Source: an uncultured Acinetobacter sp. (GTDB taxonomy: Bacteria; Cyanobacteriota; Vampirovibrionia; Gastranaerophilales; Gastranaerophilaceae). From it: a stretch of DNA of 55,916 nucleotides. The position numbers and the translations under genes are program-made. The first letter of the stretch is position 1. Every line of letters starts with the position of its first letter. Under the pieces are notes generated by a model, which was not told where the DNA came from, made no database searches, and saw only the letters and a program-made list of their open reading frames with translations. Location of the stretch: the NCBI GenBank assembly GCA_947306495.1, contig CAMZGT010000007.1, positions 1-55,916 of the forward strand. The letters run 5' to 3'. Shown here in pieces: positions 15,066 through 24,278 of this stretch.

Positions 15066-16421
15066 TTAAATATGTTTAATGTATTCTATTTGTCGTCTAA
15101 ATTTTTGTATTTGTTCCGGTTTGATATCAGCAATCAAATCTTTAATCTGTTCCGGTGTCTTAAAAGATTTTATAAATGATTTCAACATATTGACACTATA
15201 TGCACCACCATTTTTTGCCTTTTCTATTAATTCAGACAATGATGTTAAGTTAATACTATCAATCAATTCTAATGGCAAATATCTTTTTATAATAGACAAT
15301 ATGTCATTTTCAGCCATTGCGGGAATTGCTATTTTGGATTCAAAACGACCACTTCTTAATAATATATCGTCCAATAATTCCGGCGTTTCGGTTGTTGCTA
15401 TTATAGTTGCGTGAGAATCTTTTGATACATTATCGAGAAAACTTTTAAGCGGTCCAATCATGCGTGAACCTTTTGGTGCAAATTCTTCAAATTTATTTAT
15501 AATAATTAATGTTCTACCGTAACCTTCTTCAAAAGTTTTCTTTGCTTTTATACTTGCTTCTTTTACCCTATTAAAACGTTCTGCTTCACTGCCGTTGGAT
15601 GTTAAAATTATTGATTTAGTATTAAATTGTCTAGCGATTGCATTTGCAAAATCACTATTGTTATTAACATCAGGACCATATAATAGAATTCCATTTGGAA
15701 CATCAATTGTTTTACCATTTTTTTCTAAGACTAATAATTGGCCTATTGCCGCAATTATAGCTTTTTTGACATCTGTAAATCCCGAAATTTTACCAAAACC
15801 GTTTGGTTTAGGAGCATTAATTTCTTTCATTATAGAGTCCGGTTTTTTGATAGAATTGTTAATATTATCAGCTATAACCGATAACTTACTTTTAAATTCA
15901 GTTTTTACAGTTTCAATCTTTTTTTCCGCGTCTTGTCTTAGTGATTTTTGGAATTCTTTATTTTGAGTTTTTAAATTTTCTGTTTCCGCTTTTAAACTAT
16001 CTATATTTGACTCTTGTTGAGATAAGGTACTGCGAGCGGAAGAATTTGCACTTGATAACTGCCCGCCCTGTGAACCTAAATAACTTAGAGTTCTATTTAT
16101 TCCCGGTATTACAGTTCTTTCATTATAGTTTATCTGACTTTGAATTCTTGATAAACGTGACCTTTTAGATGATAAAATGCTTGAATGATTACTTTTTGCA
16201 TCTCTCTCTGCACTTTCCCTATATCGTAATTGAGTTTCTTTTTGTGCGATTTGCCTTTCCAAATCATTAATTTCACTTCTCATGCGTCTTTCAATAATTT
16301 CTTCAGCATTCCAATAATCTGAACTAAAAAAACTACTACGATCTTCTAAATCACGCACCCTTTCGTAATAACCTTTAAATGATTGAGAATTATTTATACA
16401 ATTTATTTTGTTTATTAACAT
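15066..16421 (-). CDS. AAA+ pseudo-ATPase retaining the arginine finger, 451 aa
   Basis: Begins with the regional motif (QSFKG, residues 13-17), followed by about 170 residues of coiled coil and then a FtsH/Cdc48-like AAA+ module (GFGKISGFTDVKKAI). The Walker A site is destroyed: residues 249-256 read GPDVNNNS instead of GPKGNGKS. Walker B reads LIIINKFEEF, lacking the Asp-Glu pair, and sensor 1 is ATTE rather than ATTN. Yet the arginine-finger segment LLRSGRF is intact. It should neither bind nor hydrolyse ATP normally but could complete a neighbour's active site. Last gene of the operon, 11 bases after the 356-residue gene. Confidence 0.8.
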   Translation of the reverse strand: MLINKINCINNSQSFKGYYERVRDLEDRSSFFSSDYWNAEEIIERRMRSEINDLERQIAQKETQLRYRESAERDAKSNHSSILSSKRSRLSRIQSQINYNERTVIPGINRTLSYLGSQGGQLSSANSSARSTLSQQESNIDSLKAETENLKTQNKEFQKSLRQDAEKKIETVKTEFKSKLSVIADNINNSIKKPDSIMKEINAPKPNGFGKISGFTDVKKAIIAAIGQLLVLEKNGKTIDVPNGILLYGPDVNNNSDFANAIARQFNTKSIILTSNGSEAERFNRVKEASIKAKKTFEEGYGRTLIIINKFEEFAPKGSRMIGPLKSFLDNVSKDSHATIIATTETPELLDDILLRSGRFESKIAIPAMAENDILSIIKRYLPLELIDSINLTSLSELIEKAKNGGAYSVNMLKSFIKSFKTPEQIKDLIADIKPEQIQKFRRQIEYIKHI

Positions 16422-16432
16422 ATATTAAACCT

Positions 16433-17503
16433 CTATTTTCTAACTATTTTTGATAATAAATTTTCACCGGTATATTGATGTTTAGAAACAAATTCTACTA
16501 AACTATCTTTACCGAGTTTTTTATCTGTTAAAAAGTTCTTTTCAACTGTTACTACATCTGAAAATTTGATTTTTGGGGATAGTTCTAAATAAGGAATTTT
16601 AGATATTACAACTATTATGTTGTGATACATTTTTTCTGCATTCAAAAATAATTCTTTTATACTTTCATTATCTTTTAGTGATGATATTATATTTTCAAAC
16701 CCTGAAATTAGTGTAAATGTTCTCTTTCCGGTTTCTTCATAATTTCTTGAAGCTAAAAAAGATATTTTTTTAAGTAATGAAAAAACTTCTTGTTTATCTG
16801 AATATTCTGCTGTATTAATTTTTGCATAGTTAGAATCGGTTTGTTTTACTAACCATGAAAAAAGAGGTTCGGCTACATCATATGAATTTTTAATATAAAT
16901 ACTTGAAGGAAGATCCTCTTCTTTACCTTCTACAGAATCAATTATTGGGTTAATAACTTTTTGTATCAATGACGATTTTACACCCTTTTGCATTTCTTCT
17001 GCATTTGTTTTGAATTCATTTTCTATCTGTTCAGATTTTGTTTTAAATTCTTCTGCTAGTGCATTTTGTAGTGTTTTATTGGATTCTTGCAACTGTTTAA
17101 CCGTATTTTGTTTTTCTGTTTCTAAGCTTTTAATTGTGCCTAAATTTCTTTTAGCTTTTTGCTGTAGCCTATATCCTTCACTTGAAAGACTATCAATATA
17201 AGATTCTTTACTATCTGCTCTATCACGTAATTTACTAATACGTCTTTCTGTTTCATCCAACCTACTTTCAGCACTATCTATTTGTGAATCCAGTGATGAA
17301 GATTCCCATTCAAAGTCTCTGTTTTCACTCCATATACGTTCGTCAACATTTCGTATATCTGATTCTACAGTGGCAAGCCTTGATTGCTTGTTATACATTT
17401 CATCATCTAAGTAATGTCCAAAAGTAATATTGTTTTGCTTTGGGTATTTAGTTAAATTAGAAATATGATTATATCTATAATTATTTACTGGAATTATTTT
17501 CAT
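16433..17503 (-). CDS. Degenerate AAA+ protein with coiled coil, 356 aa
   Basis: The N-terminus carries ITFG at residues 26-29; residues about 35-190 are coiled coil. The C-terminal region aligns by eye with the AAA+ modules next door (NYEETGKRTFTLISGFENI against HYEKTGKETIIQIDEVEGF), but Walker A, Walker B, sensor 1 and the arginine finger are all lost. The C-terminal lid is also shortened. It is best described as a structural paralogue. AGGAAGG lies before the ATG; spacing to both neighbours is 11 bases. Confidence 0.7.
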   Translation of the reverse strand: MKIIPVNNYRYNHISNLTKYPKQNNITFGHYLDDEMYNKQSRLATVESDIRNVDERIWSENRDFEWESSSLDSQIDSAESRLDETERRISKLRDRADSKESYIDSLSSEGYRLQQKAKRNLGTIKSLETEKQNTVKQLQESNKTLQNALAEEFKTKSEQIENEFKTNAEEMQKGVKSSLIQKVINPIIDSVEGKEEDLPSSIYIKNSYDVAEPLFSWLVKQTDSNYAKINTAEYSDKQEVFSLLKKISFLASRNYEETGKRTFTLISGFENIISSLKDNESIKELFLNAEKMYHNIIVVISKIPYLELSPKIKFSDVVTVEKNFLTDKKLGKDSLVEFVSKHQYTGENLLSKIVRK

Positions 17504-17514
17504 TACACACCTTC

Positions 17515-19002
17515 CTATATCTTTCTCATATATATAATTTGGTCTGCAAACTTTTCTAATGCTTGTTTTGAAATATCAGCACCAAATTCTTTGATTTTAC
17601 CCAACAATTCAGTATGACTGAATGTTTTTTTACCTTTTTCAGTAATTTCAGAAATAAGTCCTTTTATTATAGTTTCAATTTTTGCATTGCTGTATGCTTC
17701 ATTTGGTTGAACACTTACAAGTTCTTCTGCAATTTTTTCATAATTAACTGTTGCATCTGCGAATTTTTCTGCATAATGTTTAACTATATCTGTCGTATTT
17801 GATTTATTTGCTGGTGCCAGCGGTACTTTTACACTGAAACGACCATTTCTTAATAATATGTCATCAATGTTTTCAGGGAAATTGGTTGTAGCAAAAATAG
17901 TAGCATGATATTTTTGTGATACATCATCCATAAATGATTTGAGAGGTGCAACTATTCTTGAATTTTTTGGTGCAAAATCATCAAATTCTTCTATTCTTAT
18001 AATAGTTCTAGTTCCGTCTTTTTCAAAATTTTCTTGTGCTTTCTTTGCAGCTTCTTTAAGATTTCTTAAATTAGTTGCTTCATCAATATCTAATTCTATC
18101 TTTACATTATGACACCCAAGCTGTTCTGCAAATGCTCTAGCAAATAAAGATTTTCCATTTCCTTTTGGACCGTAGAATAAAATCCCATTAGGAATCTCTG
18201 TAGGTTGTCCGCTTTTTTCTGATATAATTGAGTTTCCTATTTGAGTAATTAATACGTCTTTTTCTTTTTGATAACCGCCAACTTTACCAAAACCTTTTCC
18301 GGCATTTGTTTCGTGCATTTTTCTAAACATTTCATCCATGTGCTTAGTTTTTTCGGCTTCTTCTGCTTTTATTTTATATTTTTGCTCAAATTCTTTTCTT
18401 AACTCATCTTTCATTCGGTTGAGTTCTTCTTCCATACTTTTATTATTAGTATTTTTAGCTTCAATCAGTTGTTTTATTAATTCTTGTGTTGTTCTTTCAG
18501 ATTCAGACCTCATTGCTTGCATTTCTTTCATAATATTTGCAAAGCTTGATATTTGTTCACTTATCATTCTAGTAGTCTGCTGTGAGGATTCATACATTTC
18601 CCTCTGCCATTGTATATGCCCTCTTTGAGCATCTTCCAGTGCTGCTATTCTAGCAGTGTCTTGTTGTCTTAATTGTTCAATTTTAGTTGCAAATGCCATT
18701 TGATCCGCAACACGTTTTTTAGTTTCTTCATTAATTGTTTTTTGCACAAGCAATTCCTTATCTCTTGCCAAATCTTCCTTTTCTACTTCTCTTTCAGCAG
18801 AAGTTCTGGCTTTTGATTTCCCACCTAACAAGTTTCTTTCTACCCAACTCATATCTTTAGTTTTTTCTTTTACTTTTTCTTCAATACGTCTTTCATGTTC
18901 TGATATACCAAACGTAATTTGACTCCTTTTGACAGGATAAGAGTGGTTGGTTGTTGTTCTTGTTTGGTTAACAGTTACAGAGGTGATTGGGCTAATTCTC
19001 AT
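17515..19002 (-). CDS. AAA+ ATPase with coiled coil and intact arginine finger, 495 aa
   Basis: The ATG at 19002 is chosen because AAAGGAAA precedes it; a TTG 18 bases upstream also lies in frame. ITF at residues 29-31 is the regional motif. A long coiled coil (about 40-235) precedes one AAA+ module with Walker A GPKGNGKS (278-285), a variant Walker B IIRIEEFDDF (Glu for Asp), sensor 1 ATTN and the arginine finger LLRNGRF. Of the six modules in the operon, it is the only one with both an ATP site and a finger. The C-terminus (ADISKQALEKFADQI) matches the tail of the paralogues. Confidence 0.85.
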   Translation of the reverse strand: MRISPITSVTVNQTRTTTNHSYPVKRSQITFGISEHERRIEEKVKEKTKDMSWVERNLLGGKSKARTSAEREVEKEDLARDKELLVQKTINEETKKRVADQMAFATKIEQLRQQDTARIAALEDAQRGHIQWQREMYESSQQTTRMISEQISSFANIMKEMQAMRSESERTTQELIKQLIEAKNTNNKSMEEELNRMKDELRKEFEQKYKIKAEEAEKTKHMDEMFRKMHETNAGKGFGKVGGYQKEKDVLITQIGNSIISEKSGQPTEIPNGILFYGPKGNGKSLFARAFAEQLGCHNVKIELDIDEATNLRNLKEAAKKAQENFEKDGTRTIIRIEEFDDFAPKNSRIVAPLKSFMDDVSQKYHATIFATTNFPENIDDILLRNGRFSVKVPLAPANKSNTTDIVKHYAEKFADATVNYEKIAEELVSVQPNEAYSNAKIETIIKGLISEITEKGKKTFSHTELLGKIKEFGADISKQALEKFADQIIYMRKI

Positions 19003-19023
19003 TTCTTTATTTCCTTTCAATTA

Positions 19024-21492
19024 TTAAAATATATTCTTATATTCGCTTAGTGTTGATTTTGATATATCTGGTGTAAAGTTTTTATCGATTATCAAATTAA
19101 TAATGTTTTGTTCTGTAATTTTACTGAAAGTTGCTTTCTTATTTTGCTTAATTTTTTGAGTAAGAGCGTTATCTACTCTTGATGTAACAAAATCATGCAT
19201 TTTATCATATATTCTAGCATTACTAAAAGCATTCTCGCCGGCTTTAGATATAATCATTTGAGCCAATTTATCATAATTTATTGTTGATTCAGAAAAATCT
19301 TTTAATACAAATTTCATGATTTCGGCAATATCTTCTTTCCCTGCCGGAGAAATTAGCATTTTTTCAAATTTGGAAGTATTTATAATATTTTTATTAATCC
19401 TTTGCGGATGATTTGTTGTTGCAAACAACACAGCGTGATATTTATTAGATAAATCATTAATAATATTTTGATATTCTTTTATTGTTTCCGAACTTCCTAC
19501 AAAAATTCCGTCAATTTCATCAGCTTGGATAATTGTTATTTTTCCTGTTTTTTCATAATACTGTTTTGCTTTATCAGCAGCTTCTTTAAATGCTTTCAAA
19601 TCTTCTAATTCATCTAATGAACTATTCAAAGATATCTGATTACAACCGGATTCTTCTATTGCTGCTTTGATAAATAAAGTTTTACCAGTACCTTTAGGTC
19701 CATACATTAATATTGTATTTGGTAAAGGTTGATTGTTTCTCAGTGGTTGCAAAAATTTATCAGATATAAATTTCTTTTGTTCTGTATAACCTTGAATACG
19801 AGCAAAACTTCTAATATTATTTAATTGTGCAAGTAAATTTTTAGTTGCATTTAATTCTATAATTTCTTGCGATTCTCTTGTCGTGCGTTCAAGTTCATCC
19901 ATTCGAGAATTAAAACCTTCTTGCCATTGTAATAATTCTTCAATGCTATCTTGTTCGCCTGTTGCATTTATGCGACCTCTGCCATTAATAGAAAATTCTG
20001 AAAAACTTTCAAGTGTTTCTTTTTTTATATCGGGTACAAAGTCTTTTTGCATAATAGCATTTCTAATATCTTGTTGTGTTAATTGCTTTATGCTAGAACT
20101 TTGTTGTTGTTTTATTTTTGCATTTAAAGCATCGTTTGCACTTTTTGCGGCTAAATCTCGTGCCATATTATAGACTCTTGCATTACTATATGCATCTTTT
20201 CCGGCTCTATTAATTATTAAATCTGCCAATTCATTATAATTAACAGTTGATTCAGAAAAATCTTTGAGTACAAATTTTAAAATTTCTTCAATATCTTTTT
20301 TATTCGCTTGTGGTATAAGCATTTTTTCAAGTTTTACAGTTTGGAGAATCTGATTGTCAATTTCTTGCGGGTGGTTTGTTGTTGCAAATATTGTTGCGTG
20401 ATATTTATCAGAAGCGGTATTTATTAAATCAGAAAATTCCTTAATAGAACTATTACTTCCGGCAAAAAATCCTTCCACCTCATCTATCTGAATAATAGTT
20501 TCTTTTCCTGTCTTTTCGTAATGTTGTTTTGATTTTTTTAATGCTTCGCTAAAAGCAGCAATATCTTCTTTTTCATTTAAAGAACTTATTAACGATATTC
20601 TGTTACATCCAGTTTCATCTACAACTGCTGTGACAAAAGATGTTTTACCAGTGCCTTTAGGACCATACATTAATATTGTATTTGGTATAGATTTTTTATT
20701 GTTTTTTAAAGGCAATATAAATTTTTTAGTTAAAAAATCTTTTTGAGTTTCATACCCCCTTATTCTGTCAAAACTTTTTGTTGCATCAATTTGTGCAAGT
20801 CTTGCAGATGTTGAAAGAACTTCCCTTGTTTCTTTCGTATCAACAATTTGTTGCTCAAGTTGGTCTAAACGTTCATTATAACCCCTGTTCCAATTTTCTA
20901 ACTCTTGAATAGTTTCATCAGCAGAACTACTATTTGGCTTTCCTGTTGGTTTTGATGTTCCAACTATAGGTTTTGTTTTGCCGGCTCTATCAGTGTTAGA
21001 ACTTGTTCCACCACCACCTCCTGAATGATTGGTTCTGCCTGACCCACCGCCACCAGTGCTGCCATTTCCACGATTACTACCGGAAGAATGACCGCTATTA
21101 CTTGTGTGACCGGTTGGCTTAGTTGTATTTGTGCCAAGGATTTTATTATTTATTTCATCTAATTGTTTTGATAATGCATCATTTTCTTCTTTTAACTGTT
21201 TTAATTTGGCTTCCGCTTCTTGTTTCAACTTCTCCGCTGCTTCTTTTTCCGCCTGTGCAAGTTTTTTATCTACACTTGATTTATGACCTCTAAGTAATGC
21301 CCATCCGGTACCCAATAATGCTAAAAATCCTGCCGCCCAACCTAAAGTATGGTCACCATTTCCCGCATGTTCAGCGGCTGTTGTTAATAATTCATCGGAA
21401 GCCCCCGCTTTAAACATTGGTTTCAAAAAATTCATTTTTGAATTAAATGTAACTTTTCTATAGTTTTGATTTTCGACAGGCTCAATTCGCAT
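19024..21492 (-). CDS. Double AAA+ ATPase with TM segment and Ser/Gly linker, 822 aa
   Basis: Order: regional motif VTFN (14-17), a probable TM helix (about 48-66), a short coiled coil (73-118), a low-complexity Ser/Gly/Thr linker (about 120-185), then two AAA+ modules. Walker A is GPKGTGKT in both (277-284 and 598-605). Walker B is IIQIDEVEGF and IIQADEIDGI, and sensor 1 is ATTN in both. The arginine-finger region is replaced (ILQTVKLEK and IINTSKFEK; Lys for the second Arg). The modules are more alike each other than to the 495-residue protein, pointing to internal duplication. The tail DISKSTLSEYKNIF is shared with the 591-residue protein. Confidence 0.85.
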   Translation of the reverse strand: MRIEPVENQNYRKVTFNSKMNFLKPMFKAGASDELLTTAAEHAGNGDHTLGWAAGFLALLGTGWALLRGHKSSVDKKLAQAEKEAAEKLKQEAEAKLKQLKEENDALSKQLDEINNKILGTNTTKPTGHTSNSGHSSGSNRGNGSTGGGGSGRTNHSGGGGGTSSNTDRAGKTKPIVGTSKPTGKPNSSSADETIQELENWNRGYNERLDQLEQQIVDTKETREVLSTSARLAQIDATKSFDRIRGYETQKDFLTKKFILPLKNNKKSIPNTILMYGPKGTGKTSFVTAVVDETGCNRISLISSLNEKEDIAAFSEALKKSKQHYEKTGKETIIQIDEVEGFFAGSNSSIKEFSDLINTASDKYHATIFATTNHPQEIDNQILQTVKLEKMLIPQANKKDIEEILKFVLKDFSESTVNYNELADLIINRAGKDAYSNARVYNMARDLAAKSANDALNAKIKQQQSSSIKQLTQQDIRNAIMQKDFVPDIKKETLESFSEFSINGRGRINATGEQDSIEELLQWQEGFNSRMDELERTTRESQEIIELNATKNLLAQLNNIRSFARIQGYTEQKKFISDKFLQPLRNNQPLPNTILMYGPKGTGKTLFIKAAIEESGCNQISLNSSLDELEDLKAFKEAADKAKQYYEKTGKITIIQADEIDGIFVGSSETIKEYQNIINDLSNKYHAVLFATTNHPQRINKNIINTSKFEKMLISPAGKEDIAEIMKFVLKDFSESTINYDKLAQMIISKAGENAFSNARIYDKMHDFVTSRVDNALTQKIKQNKKATFSKITEQNIINLIIDKNFTPDISKSTLSEYKNIF

Positions 21493-21507
21493 ATTGTTTC
21501 CTTTCTT

Positions 21508-23283
21508 TTATTTATATTCTTTAATATTTGTTTTTGATATATCAGGTTCTAATTTTAAAATAATATCTTCTATATATTCTTGATTTATTTTTTTATTTGT
21601 ATCAGCAAGAGTTTCTTTTATTCCATTGACAATACCCTCTGCGATTTGTGCATTGCTATATAAATCTTTTCCGATTTTTACTTGAATTATGTCGTAAAGT
21701 TGTCTGTAATCAATATCAGAATCTGCAAAGTCTTCAAGGTAATACTTTAAAACCTCCTGAATATTAGTTTTGTTCGGAGGCTCTATATAAATTTTCTCAT
21801 TCTTATTTTTAGGAATAACATTTTGATTTAATTTGTTTGGATAATTTGTTGTAGCAACTATTGTACAATAATTATCTGATAATGAATTTACTATATTTTG
21901 AAGTTCCTTTGGTTTGTATGTTTCATCTGAAATAAAACCGTCGAGTTCATCAATATGAATAATAGAATATATACCTTCTTTATTATATTTGTTTTTTGCG
22001 GTATCAATAGCTTTTTCTAAATTTTGAAAATCTTGTTTATTGTCCAAAGTAAGTTCAATATTTATAACATTGCACTTTGTTTCATCAGCAATAGCTTTAC
22101 TAAACAATGTTTTTCCGCAACCTTTTGGACCGTATAACAAAATCATATTTGGCAACTCTACAGTTTTTCCGGCATTAAATTTTTGAACAGGCAACAGAAA
22201 TTTATTTTTCAATAGTTGTTTAATATTATCATATCCCGCAATGCGGTTAAAACCGGTTTGCGATGTTCTCTTATACAGTATTTCGTTAAATTTTATAATT
22301 TTATCAGCAAGTTCTATTGTTGCATTTATATCACTGCATTCTTCCTCATAATATTTTTGAGAAAAATCTTTAATATCTTGCATAATCTTAAATTCTTCAC
22401 TGTCTTTAGACATAGAATTCATTGTTTCTTTAATTTCGTTCATGCAACTACTGTAATTACTAAATAAATTTTGTTGTAATGTCTTTAGTGACTGTAATTT
22501 GCCTATTAACTCAGCATTAGAATCAACATAACTTCTTGCACCCTGTTGGCACATTTGTTGAATAGCAGTTTCTCTGGCAATCATTTGGTCTAGTTGTTCA
22601 TGTGAATTTTGTAGCATTTGTATTCTTGTTTGTCCCCAAGTGTCAATTGCGACTTTGTTTTTTTCACTTGAAATCAGTATCTGATCTACATTTTTTTGTA
22701 GCCATTCTTCACGTGCTTTGTTATATTCCTCGTATGCCATTTTTTCCGGATCATTTACCAAATCCTTCCAAAACTGTTTAGGACTAATAACCGCTTTCTC
22801 TACGTTTCTACGATTTTTACCCCAGTGTCTCATTGCATAGAAATAGCCTTTTACAAAACCGGCATCCGGTGTATCAGAACCACGCATTTTTACAATAAGT
22901 CCTCTAATTGCACCTAAACCGCCATAAACCATTCTTATTTTTAGTGCAGCGACATCAACAACATTTACGGCAGTTCTTTTTATTGCCGCTGAAAAATTAC
23001 CCTTTTTTAAATCTTTTATTGGCTCAACAAGTCTTGTTAGTAATGATAAACCATAAATTCCGTCCGTAACACCGGCTAAAGTATCGCTTAAAACAGCACT
23101 ATGCTCTAATGTTGAAGTGTGTTCAAGCAAAGATGTTGCACCTGTGAATGTATCTTGAACAGGTGCGTGTTCTATGACAGTTGCCAAATTTGTTGGCAAA
23201 GAAACTGAACTTAATACATCAAGTTCTGACTTGGGTATATGTTTTAAACTTCCATATAGTTGTTCTATGTGTGGGACTTTCAT
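21508..23283 (-). CDS. AAA+ ATPase lacking the arginine finger, 591 aa
   Basis: First gene of the AAA+ operon. The N-terminal half has no regional motif; it contains hydrophobic stretches (about 70-165) and then helical, coiled-coil-prone sequence. One AAA+ module follows with Walker A GPKGCGKT (385-392), Walker B IIHIDELDGF (Asp445-Glu446) and sensor 1 ATTN. The finger segment reads VIPKNKNEK instead of LLRxGRF. ATP binding is likely; hydrolysis would need a finger from another subunit. The tail (EPDISKTNIKEYK) matches that of the 822-residue protein. A good promoter lies about 75 bases upstream. Confidence 0.83.
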   Translation of the reverse strand: MKVPHIEQLYGSLKHIPKSELDVLSSVSLPTNLATVIEHAPVQDTFTGATSLLEHTSTLEHSAVLSDTLAGVTDGIYGLSLLTRLVEPIKDLKKGNFSAAIKRTAVNVVDVAALKIRMVYGGLGAIRGLIVKMRGSDTPDAGFVKGYFYAMRHWGKNRRNVEKAVISPKQFWKDLVNDPEKMAYEEYNKAREEWLQKNVDQILISSEKNKVAIDTWGQTRIQMLQNSHEQLDQMIARETAIQQMCQQGARSYVDSNAELIGKLQSLKTLQQNLFSNYSSCMNEIKETMNSMSKDSEEFKIMQDIKDFSQKYYEEECSDINATIELADKIIKFNEILYKRTSQTGFNRIAGYDNIKQLLKNKFLLPVQKFNAGKTVELPNMILLYGPKGCGKTLFSKAIADETKCNVINIELTLDNKQDFQNLEKAIDTAKNKYNKEGIYSIIHIDELDGFISDETYKPKELQNIVNSLSDNYCTIVATTNYPNKLNQNVIPKNKNEKIYIEPPNKTNIQEVLKYYLEDFADSDIDYRQLYDIIQVKIGKDLYSNAQIAEGIVNGIKETLADTNKKINQEYIEDIILKLEPDISKTNIKEYK

Positions 23284-23356
23284 TATGATACACCAACCCT
23301 TGAATGTAACTTATTTTTGTACTTATCTGATAGTTGAATCCCTAGACTGATATGTG

Positions 23357-23385
23357 ATTATATTTTACAAAATTCTATCACGCAA
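23357..23385 (-). promoter_or_regulatory. Promoter of the AAA+ operon
   Basis: TTGCGT (23380-23385) and TATAAT (23357-23362) are separated by 17 bases, giving a leader of about 65 bases. This is a canonical housekeeping layout, unlike the shared elements A-C. Confidence 0.6.
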
Positions 23386-23452
23386 TTGATTAATTGTAAA
23401 TTATAATTTTAACAAATATTCATATTATCACTATAAATAATGTACTCCTTTT

Positions 23453-24217
23453 TTACACATTGAGAATTTTTTTTATAATTTCTATAAATTCCTTTGGATA
23501 TTCTCGAAACTTGTCTAGTGGGTTTTCTTTAGGTAAAATATCTGTTGCAGATAATGAATCGCAAATTGATTTTGTAAAAGTATCAGCAAAAATCTCATGA
23601 TATTGATTTAATGGATTTGTTGCATATTCTCCCAATAAATTACCAACAATTTCATTTTCTCGCTCGTTTAAAGTTTTTCCTTCTAAACCTTTTAGAATAT
23701 CAAATGACATAGACCCATATTTTTCATAAATTTTATTCAAATAAATTGCGTGCATCATTTCATGAATAATATCCGATAAAAAATGATTAGTATTTTTTAA
23801 TCCTTGTTTTTTTGCTTGTTCTGCTTGAAAATCAAGTTCCTCTATACTTGGAATATTTGAATAAAAAATTGCAGCGGGTTTAAATTCAGGCTCATTTATC
23901 AATACTTTTTTATTTTCCGGAATACAAAAATGATACAAGTTAGAATCTAATAAGAGTTTATCTTTTGAATATACATTTATACTTGGAGATCTGAATTTAA
24001 ACATATTAAATGCACTGTTTAAGTAATTAAGTATATTTACCGCCATGTTTGCAGATAGTGCCATCGCTCTATTATTTTGAAAGTTTGAAACTATTCCTTG
24101 TGTACTTAAAAATTTTTCAGCATTTTTGCAGTCAAATGTGTGTTGTAACTGAACAACACCCTTATTAAGTCCGGCTTTAAAAGATAAATTTGGTTGATTT
24201 TGTTGAATTGAAAGCAT
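23453..24217 (-). CDS. Putative HExxH metallopeptidase with LSFK motif, 254 aa
   Basis: ATG at 24217 is preferred to a TTG at 24253; it puts LSFK at residues 11-14 as in the other motif proteins. HEMMH lies at residues 152-156 in a typical helix (LSDIIHEMMHAIYL). YHEIFADTFTKS downstream has the ExxA pattern expected of the third zinc ligand. No signal peptide. It lies about 170 bases upstream of the AAA+ operon on the same strand, so a functional link as the proteolytic partner of the AAA+ proteins is possible but unproven. Confidence 0.68.
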   Translation of the reverse strand: MLSIQQNQPNLSFKAGLNKGVVQLQHTFDCKNAEKFLSTQGIVSNFQNNRAMALSANMAVNILNYLNSAFNMFKFRSPSINVYSKDKLLLDSNLYHFCIPENKKVLINEPEFKPAAIFYSNIPSIEELDFQAEQAKKQGLKNTNHFLSDIIHEMMHAIYLNKIYEKYGSMSFDILKGLEGKTLNERENEIVGNLLGEYATNPLNQYHEIFADTFTKSICDSLSATDILPKENPLDKFREYPKEFIEIIKKILNV

Positions 24218-24278
24218 AAATAATCTAGATTTTCTTTGAAAAAATTCTATCAAAATTTTTTATTTAATGCAATCTATT

